DNA of 5,189 nt. It comes from CAZYTO01 sp964650405 (GTDB lineage: Bacteria; Acidobacteriota; Thermoanaerobaculia; Gp7-AA8). A program made the translations under genes and the position numbers. Position 1 is the stretch's first letter. The number at the start of each line of letters is the position of its first letter. Shown in pieces: positions 1 through 5,189 of this stretch. The stretch is taken from the NCBI GenBank assembly GCA_964650405.1, contig CAZYTO010000337.1, positions 1 through 5,189 of the forward strand. The letters run 5' to 3'. The notes under the pieces are model-generated. The model saw nothing but the letters and a program-made list of their open reading frames with translations, searched no databases and had not been told where the DNA came from.

Positions 1-235
1 CCGCGCTCCTGTGAAGGCGACGCGGGCTCCGCGTGTACGTCGACTTTCGTCGTCTGTACTGTAGCGTCTAATCAACTCGCCACGGCTGCCCCGTAGGTCT
101 GTACCCCCGCGCCAGCGGCCTGGACGCCGGAAGAAGCAGCGCCTCCCACCCTTGTAAAACACGAGTACATTCCCACCCCGTCACGCGCCCCTCCTGCCTT
201 GGTCTGAGCCGTCCTTTCCGCTCGACGCACCGCTC
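1..235 (+). promoter_or_regulatory. Non-coding leader upstream of the metal-uptake operon
   Basis: No convincing plus-strand gene is seen here, so this stretch probably holds the promoter and 5' UTR of the downstream operon. A TCTAAT hexamer at 67-72 matches the sigma-70 -10 consensus at five of six positions, but no good -35 box stands 16-18 bp before it. The octamer GTCTGTAC occurs twice (52-59 and 97-104). Positions 35-59 can fold weakly, with CGAC pairing to GTCG around a TTTC loop. No recognisable Zur, Fur or MntR box and no known riboswitch was seen. The promoter and operator calls are guesses; only the absence of a gene is fairly secure. Confidence 0.3.
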
Positions 236-248
236 AGGAGGATTACTC

Positions 249-1595
249 ATGTTTTCCCTCGCATCGCGCCCGCTCCGGGCTGCGTTGCTCGTTGCGCTTG
301 CTGCGCTGCCGCTGGCCGCCCAGTCAACCGACGACAGCAACCGCATCACGCAACTCGAAAAACGACTGGACGACCTCACCCGCCAGGTCGGCGAGATCCG
401 CAGCGAGATCGACCGCCTGAAGGCCGGTACGCCTTCGGCAGCCACCACACCTCAGCCGCAGCCGGCCCAGGCGGAGGATCTGACCAAGGTCGACGTGGCT
501 CCACAGCCGCCATCCGCTGCGACGCCGGCCCAGACCGCGTCGAAAGAAGCCCCGTCGTCGCTGACCGACGTACAAACGGTCAACAACGTCTCGAATCCGG
601 GCGCCTCCAAGGCGTTCAATCCCGACACGTCGGTGATCGGCAATTTCCTCAGCCACGCCGGCCAGAAGAACGACGTGGAGTTCCCGGGCGATCGCCGGCA
701 GCCCTTCCGGCTCGACGAGGCGGAGATCGCCTTCGAGGCCTTCGTCGACCCCTACGCCAAGGCGAAGTTCTTCTTCTCCGTCACGCCGGCAGGCATCGAG
801 GTCGAGGAGGGGTACGCCAACTTCGTCACCCTTCCCTACGGCCTGACCGCCAAGGTCGGCAAGATGAAGGCATTCTTCGGCAAGGACAACACGTGGCACA
901 GTCACGTCCGTCCCTGGGCCGACCAGCCGCTGGTCATCCACAACTTCTTCGGCGACGAAGGCCTCGCGGACGAAGGCATCTCGGTCAGCAAGAGCATCGA
1001 CAATCCCTGGAGCACATTCATCGAAGCGACCGGAGAGGTCTTCAGCGGGAACGTGGGCGAGGTCTTCCAACGGACGTCCAACAACGACCTCCTCTACAAC
1101 GGCCACCTCAAAGCCTTCCGCGACATCAGCGAGAACTCGAACCTCGAGGTGGGTACGAGCTATGCGACCGGAAAACTGGCCGGGGCACGGAACTCGTTCG
1201 GCGGCGTCGATGTGACGTACCGCTGGAAGCCACTGGAGCGGGGCCTGTACCGCGGCCTGATCGCCCGATTCGAGGGGATGGTCAACAATCGCCCCGGCCT
1301 CTCTCGTCACGCCAAGGGCTTCTACGCCTCGGCGGACTATCAACTCGGTCAGCGCTGGTTCACCGGTGTGCGCGTGGACTCGGCCGACCGGATCACCACG
1401 GACAGCTTCGGCCTGACCGGTCCCCTGGTGAGCGACCACGGCGTTTCGGCCACGCTGACCTTCTGGCCATCGGAGTTCAGTCAGATCCGCGGCCAGCTCC
1501 GCCGCACCCGGTACGGCGACCTCGACAAGCCGGTCACCGAGCTGCTCATGCAACTGCAATTCGCCATCGGCGCGCATGGCGCGCATACGTTCTAG
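249..1595 (+). CDS. Outer-membrane porin-like beta-barrel with N-terminal coiled coil, metal-uptake operon
   Basis: Probable outer-membrane channel feeding the ABC importer encoded next to it. The 448-residue product starts with a signal peptide (about 1-24, hydrophobic core 11-24, likely cleavage after LAA). A short coiled coil follows at 32-58: I33, L36, L40, L43, V47, I50, I54 and L57 keep a perfect a/d heptad spacing. A Pro/Ala-rich linker covers about 60-105. From about 120 on there are alternating amphipathic stretches typical of a beta-barrel, and the last residue is Phe448, the usual outer-membrane assembly signal. His217, His219 and His231 lie in a segment rich in Trp and Phe and could touch metal. 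AGGAGG at 236-241, 7 bp before ATG, fixes the start. No TonB box or plug domain was noticed, so it resembles a porin rather than a TonB-dependent receptor. The barrel and location are well supported; the substrate is inferred from the neighbours. Confidence 0.8.
   Translation: MFSLASRPLRAALLVALAALPLAAQSTDDSNRITQLEKRLDDLTRQVGEIRSEIDRLKAGTPSAATTPQPQPAQAEDLTKVDVAPQPPSAATPAQTASKEAPSSLTDVQTVNNVSNPGASKAFNPDTSVIGNFLSHAGQKNDVEFPGDRRQPFRLDEAEIAFEAFVDPYAKAKFFFSVTPAGIEVEEGYANFVTLPYGLTAKVGKMKAFFGKDNTWHSHVRPWADQPLVIHNFFGDEGLADEGISVSKSIDNPWSTFIEATGEVFSGNVGEVFQRTSNNDLLYNGHLKAFRDISENSNLEVGTSYATGKLAGARNSFGGVDVTYRWKPLERGLYRGLIARFEGMVNNRPGLSRHAKGFYASADYQLGQRWFTGVRVDSADRITTDSFGLTGPLVSDHGVSATLTFWPSEFSQIRGQLRRTRYGDLDKPVTELLMQLQFAIGAHGAHTF
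1569..1586 (+). repeat. Tandem 9-bp repeat at the porin C-terminus
   Basis: GGCGCGCAT occurs twice in direct tandem (1569-1577 and 1578-1586). It encodes Gly-Ala-His twice, just before the terminal Thr-Phe of the barrel protein. The unit is a multiple of three, so gain or loss of a copy would keep the frame. Confidence 0.8.
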
Positions 1596-1621
1596 CCGGC
1601 ACGTCCGGCGCAGGAGACCCC

Positions 1622-2539
1622 ATGAAACGCATTCTTGTCCTCGCATCAGCACTGGCCCTGCTCCTCCCGGCAGCGAGTACGTTCGCCGAAGAGAAGCTCA
1701 AAGTCGTGACCACGATCCAGGATCTTGCCTCGCTGACCAGGGAGGTCGGCGGCGACAAGGTCGACGCCGTATCGATCGCGCGCGGTTACCAGGACCCCCA
1801 CTTCGTCGAGCCGAAGCCGAGTTTCCTCTTGCTCCTCAAGAACGCCGACCTGCTCGAAGCGGTCGGCCTGGAATTGGAGATCGGCTGGCTCCCGCCGCTG
1901 CTCGACCAGAGCCGCAACGACCGGATCCGCCCCGGTCAGCCCGGATACCTCGACGTCTCGAACGGAGTGGAGATCCTCGACCGGCCCACCGGGACGGTCA
2001 ACCGCTCGATGGGGGACGTTCACCCGCTGGGCAACCCGCATTTCTGGCTCGATCCCGCCAACGCCGTGCGCATCGCCATCCAGATCGAACGGAAGCTGGC
2101 CGAACTGCGGCCGGCCGATGCGGCCTACTTCGAAGGGCGGCTCAATGCATTCAAGGTCCGTATCAACGACGCCAATAAGAAGTGGATGGCGGAGCTGGCA
2201 CCGTATCGCGGCGTGAAGATCGTCACCTACCACAACTCCTGGCCGAACTTCGCCCGCCACTTCGGTCTGGACGTGGCCGGCTACGTCGAACCGAAACCGG
2301 GCGTGCCTCCGTCGCCCTCCCACACCTTCGAGTTGATCAACCTCATGAAGGCGCAGCACGTCAAGGCCATCGTGATGGAGCCGTACTTCGACGCGAAGAC
2401 TCCCCAGTCGATCGCCGACAGTACAGGCGCCAAACTGGTCATCCTCTATCCTTCGGTCGGCGGCGCGAAGAGCGGCAGCGACGACTACTTCCAGCTCTTC
2501 GACATGAATATCGCAAACCTCGTAAAGGCGCTGAAGTAA
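1622..2539 (+). CDS. znuA: ZnuA-type zinc/manganese ABC transporter substrate-binding protein
   Basis: Periplasmic metal-binding protein of the ZnuA/TroA/PsaA family (cluster A-I, SBP_bac_9), which hands metal to the permease encoded next. The product has 305 residues, near the family norm, with a signal peptide at 1-22 (cleavage likely after TFA). Family motifs are clear: QDPHFVEPKPS around His60, NPHFWLDP around His140, YHNSW around His204, EPKPGVPPSPSH at 223-234 and MEPYFD at 252-257. Three His ligands fit the zinc-type arrangement; manganese-type members carry Glu at the third position. The His-rich loop of many ZnuA proteins is absent. Where ZnuA has its last Asp ligand (a DPLG-like motif) this protein reads YPSVGG (276-281), so the fourth ligand is unclear. 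AGGAGA at 1612-1617, 4 bp before ATG, supports the start, although the frame is open further upstream. It lies 26 bp after the porin gene. Family is certain; zinc specificity is inferred. Confidence 0.93.
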   Translation: MKRILVLASALALLLPAASTFAEEKLKVVTTIQDLASLTREVGGDKVDAVSIARGYQDPHFVEPKPSFLLLLKNADLLEAVGLELEIGWLPPLLDQSRNDRIRPGQPGYLDVSNGVEILDRPTGTVNRSMGDVHPLGNPHFWLDPANAVRIAIQIERKLAELRPADAAYFEGRLNAFKVRINDANKKWMAELAPYRGVKIVTYHNSWPNFARHFGLDVAGYVEPKPGVPPSPSHTFELINLMKAQHVKAIVMEPYFDAKTPQSIADSTGAKLVILYPSVGGAKSGSDDYFQLFDMNIANLVKALK

Positions 2540-3376
2540 ATGGGGCTATTTGAATTCCTGCTTCTCCCGTTCCTGGCCGGCCTGATCCTGACGGGCATTC
2601 ACGCCTACCTCGGCGTCCATGTCGTCGAGCGCGGGGTCATCTTCGTCGACCTCTCGCTGGCCCAGATCGCCGCGCTCGGCACCACCGCGGCCTACCTGGC
2701 CGGCAACGACCTGCATTCGACGGTGACCTACTTCTGGTCGCTGGGGTTCACGATCCTGGGAGCGGCCATCTTCGCCATCACGCGCGTCCACCGGGAGACG
2801 CGCATCCCCCAGGAAGCGATCATCGGCATCGTCTACGCCGTGTCCGCCGCGGCCGCGATCCTGGCCATGAGCAAGGCGCCGGAAGGCACCGAGCACCTCA
2901 AGGACATGCTCGTCGGGAACATCCTGACCGTGAATACGGCCACGGTGGTGAAGACTGCGGTGCTGTATTCGCTGGTCGGCCTCTTCCACTTCATCTTCCG
3001 GAAGCGTTTCCTGGCCATCTCCGTCGGCGCCCACAACGGCGAGGCGGAGAACATCCCCAACCTCAAGTTCTGGGATTTTCTCTTCTACACGTCGTTCGGT
3101 TTCGTCGTGACGTCGTCGGTGGCCATCGCCGGTGTGTTGCTCGTGTTCTCCTACCTGATCGTCCCGTCCGTGGCGGCCATGCTCTTCGCCCAATCGATCG
3201 GCAAGCGGCTGGCCATCGGCTGGACGATGGGCGCGCTGGTCAGCGCCATCGGCATCCTGCTGTCGTTCAAGCTCGACCTGCCGACAGGTGCGACGATCGT
3301 CTGCACGTTCGGCATCGCCCTGCTGCTGATGGCAGTCGTACGGCTCGGCTTGCGCGGACGCACCGCGACCTCGTAG
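2540..3376 (+). CDS. znuB: ZnuB-type metal ABC transporter permease (ABC-3 family)
   Basis: Inner-membrane permease of the zinc/manganese ABC importer, expected to work as a dimer with the ZnuA-type protein outside and an ATPase inside. The 278-residue product is almost wholly hydrophobic, with about eight membrane segments (roughly 6-27, 33-54, 62-82, 93-110, 132-153, 180-202, 204-220 and 225-267, the last probably two helices). Family signatures are RGVIFVDLSLAQIAALG (31-47), DMLVGNIL (122-129), GVLLVFSYLIVPS (198-210) and DLPTGATIV (246-254). ATG follows the TAA of the preceding gene with no base between them, which suggests translational coupling; only a weak AAAGG (2524-2528) precedes it. 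No ATPase gene is present before, between or after these genes within the window, so the partner must be encoded elsewhere. Permease identity is secure; the metal is inferred. Confidence 0.93.
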   Translation: MGLFEFLLLPFLAGLILTGIHAYLGVHVVERGVIFVDLSLAQIAALGTTAAYLAGNDLHSTVTYFWSLGFTILGAAIFAITRVHRETRIPQEAIIGIVYAVSAAAAILAMSKAPEGTEHLKDMLVGNILTVNTATVVKTAVLYSLVGLFHFIFRKRFLAISVGAHNGEAENIPNLKFWDFLFYTSFGFVVTSSVAIAGVLLVFSYLIVPSVAAMLFAQSIGKRLAIGWTMGALVSAIGILLSFKLDLPTGATIVCTFGIALLLMAVVRLGLRGRTATS

Positions 3377-3392
3377 CCGCCAATCCTGTGTT

Positions 3393-3422
3393 TGGGAGTG
3401 CGAGTCCCGACTCGCACTCTCA
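3393..3422 (+). terminator. Palindrome after the permease gene, candidate terminator
   Basis: GAGTGCGAGT (3396-3405) and ACTCGCACTC (3410-3419) are perfect reverse complements around a CCCG loop. The stem extends to 13 bp (3393-3405 with 3410-3422) with one G-T pair. It begins 16 bp after the permease stop. The sequence after it is only moderately T-rich (TTCATATTT), so it may be a weak intrinsic terminator, an mRNA-stabilising hairpin or a dispersed palindromic repeat. The palindrome is certain; its role is not. Confidence 0.55.
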
Positions 3423-3428
3423 TTCATA

Positions 3429-3460
3429 TTTCCCGTCGCCGCCCGCCGCCCCGCTCGCTC
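3429..3460 (-). repeat. GC-rich intergenic repeat, copy 1 (inverted relative to copy 2)
   Basis: Read on the minus strand, these 32 bases match 5119-5153 on the plus strand: 30 of 32 aligned positions are identical, with gaps of 2 and 1 bases. Both copies end with CGGGAAA and contain CGAGCGGGG followed by CGGCG and GCGGCGA. The repeat lies between the palindrome after the permease gene and the start of the first YkuD-fold gene. Because its composition is simple (mainly G, C and GAGC-like words), some similarity is expected by chance, but the shared order of the words and the shared AAA end argue for a common origin. Confidence 0.55.
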
Positions 3461-3493
3461 ACCTTGGCACGCGGCTGGCTCTTCTGTGGATCA

Positions 3494-4186
3494 ATGCAGG
3501 AGCGCCGCCGTTTTCCCCGACCCCCACTCTGGCTCAACCTCCTCCTCCTCGCGCTAGCCACGGGCACCCTGGCCTACGCGCGCTACGAGCGGCAGGCTGT
3601 GGAGCGCAAAGCGGCCATTCTCTTCAAGGCGACGCCGGCCAATCCGGAGGAGCTGAACCGCATGCGCGAGGAGCTTTCCGGCATGGACCTCACCCGGCAG
3701 CAACTGGCCGGCGAGCTCGACGCACGCATGCAATACCTCCAGTCGCGAGAGGGCGAACAGTTCTACATCGCCATCGACACGGCGAAGCAACGGCTCGAAT
3801 TCCGCCTCGGAAAGGACGTCGTACGCGAGATGCCCGTCACGATCGGCGCTCCGAGGACCATCCAAGGCGCGGGGGGCCGGACGTGGACTTTCCTGCCGCT
3901 GAAAGGCGGCTTCAACGTCGAGAACAAGTTCACGGACTACAACTGGCCGGTGCCCGACTGGGTCTTTGTCATGAACGGAGGCCAACCGCCTGCGTCACCG
4001 CTCGTCGTGACGAACGGCCTCGGCAAGTACGTCCTCCGGCTGCCGAACGGCTACGTCATTCAGTCGCCGCCCCCTCCCGGCAGCCCGCTCCAGGGTCCCA
4101 AGCCGGGCTCGTTCGAAGTCCCGGAAGCCGACCTGGAGGCGATCTGGCCGCGCGTGTCGACGGAGACGCGCGTGTACATCTTCTGA
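3494..4186 (+). CDS. Membrane-anchored YkuD-fold protein with degenerate active site (L,D-transpeptidase pseudoenzyme)
   Basis: Predicted 230-residue membrane-anchored periplasmic protein. A basic N-terminus (RRRFPR) precedes one membrane helix (about 12-29), then a charged helical stretch (32-88), then a YkuD-like domain (about 90-230). The domain parallels that of the next gene: FYIAID against ILIVST, WPVPDWVFV against WVPPDWHFV, and a gapless match over the last 45 residues. Catalytic residues are lost: IHGT becomes IQSP (Gln190 replaces His) and SHGCVR becomes KPGSFE (Pro204, Ser206 and Glu208 replace His, Cys and Arg). Transpeptidase activity is therefore unlikely; a scaffold, regulatory or peptidoglycan-binding role is a guess. 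The frame is open back to TTG at 3392, but that stretch covers the palindrome and GC-rich repeat, so ATG 3494 just before the membrane helix is preferred despite a weak ribosome site. It ends 12 bp before the active paralogue, so the two are probably co-transcribed. Confidence 0.8.
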   Translation: MQERRRFPRPPLWLNLLLLALATGTLAYARYERQAVERKAAILFKATPANPEELNRMREELSGMDLTRQQLAGELDARMQYLQSREGEQFYIAIDTAKQRLEFRLGKDVVREMPVTIGAPRTIQGAGGRTWTFLPLKGGFNVENKFTDYNWPVPDWVFVMNGGQPPASPLVVTNGLGKYVLRLPNGYVIQSPPPPGSPLQGPKPGSFEVPEADLEAIWPRVSTETRVYIF

Positions 4187-4198
4187 AAGGAGACCTGC

Positions 4199-5116
4199 AT
4201 GGCGCGCTGGATCGGATTCCTTGGAAGCTGGGCGCTCTTCGCGCTGGCGCTGGGACTGGCGTCGTTCGCGGCCGCGGGCGAGTGGATCAACCTCCGCGAC
4301 GACCGGAGGCTCGAACGCGTGGCGATGATCGACCGCATGATCGCGGAGCGGAACGGGCATTCGGTGGATGCGCTTCGCCAGACGGCGCGGCAGCGGTCGG
4401 GAGAAGTGCAGGCCCTGCAGTCGCGCGTCCAGAACGTCATCCAGCAGTCGCAGGACCTCCCCGACAGCGGGCAGATCCTCATCGTCTCCACGGCGGAGAA
4501 CAAGCTCTACCTGCGGCGCAACGGACAGACGGTCTTCGAAGCGGTGTGCTCGACGGGGAAGGGAACGACGCTGGCGGTCGACGGCAAGACGCTCGTCTTC
4601 GAAACGCCCATCGGCAAGTTCCACATCGTGCAGAAGGAGGAGAATCCGCAGTGGGTGCCGCCCGACTGGCACTTCGTCGAAGAGGCGCGGAAGAACGGGA
4701 TGCGCACGGTCCGCCTCAACGCCGGCGAGGCCGTCGACGCGAGGACGGGACGCCCCGCCGACACGCGCAGCGCAGGGATCTGGAGCTGGTTCCGCAGCAA
4801 GCCTCCCGTGCTGCGGGTCCGCGGCGACAACGTCGTCCTCGACGACGGCCACACGCAGAGACCGCTGCAGCCCGGCAAGACGATCGTGGCCGGCGATGCC
4901 ATCGTCATCCCGCCGATCAACACCGCGCAACGCCACTACGACAAGGTTCTCGGTCACTACCGCCTGGAGCTCGGCGACGGCTACGGCATTCACGGCACGG
5001 ACGAGCCGGAGAAGCTCGGGCAGTCCGTCTCCCACGGCTGCGTGCGCGTCGGCGACGACGACCTGGCCAAGCTGTACGTGATCATGAACGTCGGCGACGA
5101 GGTGGTGATTTATTGA
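4199..5116 (+). CDS. L,D-transpeptidase (YkuD domain), active-site intact
   Basis: Periplasmic enzyme of the YkuD/ErfK family, which uses a catalytic Cys to form 3-3 peptidoglycan crosslinks or to attach proteins to peptidoglycan. The 305-residue product has an N-terminal hydrophobic segment (5-26) that is either an anchor or a signal peptide with possible cleavage after AAA, then a helical stretch (32-88), then the catalytic domain (about 92-305). The active site is complete: GYGIHGT with His265, and SHGCVR with His279, Cys281 and Arg283. TPIGKFHI (136-143) and WVPPDW (152-157) are family features. About 85 residues (161-245) are inserted between DWHFV and the catalytic motif, so the domain is much longer than the usual 130 or so residues; the insert carries a PPVLRVRGDN segment. 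AAAGGAGA (4186-4193), 5 bp before ATG, fixes the start. The family is secure; which reaction it performs cannot be told from sequence. Confidence 0.93.
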   Translation: MARWIGFLGSWALFALALGLASFAAAGEWINLRDDRRLERVAMIDRMIAERNGHSVDALRQTARQRSGEVQALQSRVQNVIQQSQDLPDSGQILIVSTAENKLYLRRNGQTVFEAVCSTGKGTTLAVDGKTLVFETPIGKFHIVQKEENPQWVPPDWHFVEEARKNGMRTVRLNAGEAVDARTGRPADTRSAGIWSWFRSKPPVLRVRGDNVVLDDGHTQRPLQPGKTIVAGDAIVIPPINTAQRHYDKVLGHYRLELGDGYGIHGTDEPEKLGQSVSHGCVRVGDDDLAKLYVIMNVGDEVVIY

Positions 5117-5118
5117 GA

Positions 5119-5153
5119 GGGCGAGCGGGGGGCGGCGAGCGGCGAGCGGGAAA
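5119..5153 (+). repeat. GC-rich intergenic repeat, copy 2
   Basis: This repeat starts 2 bp after the transpeptidase stop codon and is the inverted counterpart of 3429-3460. It contains GGCGAGCGG three times (5120-5128, 5134-5142, 5141-5149), the last two overlapping by two bases, so it also resembles a small tandem array of a 7-base unit, GGCGAGC. Nothing coding is seen from here to the window end. CCCGCTC at 5183-5189 can pair with GAGCGGG at 5144-5150, so a hairpin or a further inverted copy may continue past the edge. Confidence 0.55.
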
Positions 5154-5189
5154 GGCATCGAACAGGAACGCAACGAGCTCCTCCCGCTC

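Noticed and set aside
68..448. Minus-strand frame of 126 codons over the leader and porin start
   Set aside because: No domain or membrane pattern is seen, and much of it is antisense to the porin signal peptide and coiled coil.
1595..1609. Small GC hairpin (GCCGG, loop CACGT, CCGGC) between the porin and binding-protein genes
   Set aside because: A five-base stem in GC-rich DNA is expected by chance, and it lacks a T-run; it is not supported as an attenuator or terminator.
893..1621. Upstream extension of the ZnuA-type reading frame
   Set aside because: The frame happens to stay open inside the porin gene, but the signal peptide begins at ATG 1622 after a good ribosome site and the upstream translation is Arg/Pro-rich noise.
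324..1652. Long minus-strand open frame (442 codons) opposite the porin gene
   Set aside because: The opposite strand carries a coherent secreted barrel protein with a strong ribosome site. The minus frame gives a low-complexity Arg/Val/Glu/Ala-rich product typical of the antisense of GC-rich genes.
3392..3493. Alternative TTG start of the first YkuD-fold gene
   Set aside because: The 34 extra residues would be encoded by the palindrome and the GC-rich repeat and would precede a normal membrane anchor, so ATG 3494 is more likely.
5119..5153. Possible CRISPR or tandem-repeat array
   Set aside because: The units are 7-9 bases and contiguous or overlapping, with no spacers of regular size.
3995..5173. 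Long minus-strand open frame (392 codons) opposite the transpeptidase
   Set aside because: It is the antisense shadow of a gene with an intact catalytic motif; its product is Arg/Asp/Val-rich with no recognisable domain.

Overview
The window is GC-rich, densely coding DNA with five genes, all on the + strand. It looks like a Gram-negative, didermic bacterium: the first gene has the marks of an outer-membrane beta-barrel (signal peptide, coiled coil, Pro/Ala linker, aromatic C-terminal residue) and the last is a periplasmic L,D-transpeptidase. The GC-rich codon use and the style of the genes would suit Acidobacteriota or a similar soil or sediment lineage, but no marker gene here settles the taxonomy.

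Block 1 (249-3376) is a metal-uptake cassette: an outer-membrane porin-like barrel, a ZnuA-type periplasmic metal-binding protein and a ZnuB-type ABC-3 family permease. The genes are 26 bp and 0 bp apart, so they are probably one operon. Together they give a route for a divalent metal, most likely zinc, across the outer membrane, the periplasm and the inner membrane. The ATPase (ZnuC) that should power the permease is not in the window. A perfect 10-bp palindrome, extendable to 13 bp, follows the permease gene and is a plausible terminator.

Block 2 (3494-5116) is a tandem pair of YkuD-fold proteins separated by 12 bp. The second is a complete-looking L,D-transpeptidase with an IHGT...SHGCVR active site. 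The first aligns with it without gaps over the last 45 residues, but catalytic His is Gln and catalytic Cys is Ser, so it looks like a membrane-anchored pseudoenzyme. The pair is bracketed by two related GC-rich repeats of about 32-35 bp in inverted orientation (3429-3460 and 5119-5153).

The first 248 bases are a non-coding leader with only weak candidate control signals. The last 73 bases are non-coding and contain the second repeat copy. Most worth following up are the active/inactive transpeptidase pair, the inverted repeats around it, and a zinc-type operon that pairs a dedicated outer-membrane barrel with a permease but no ATPase.
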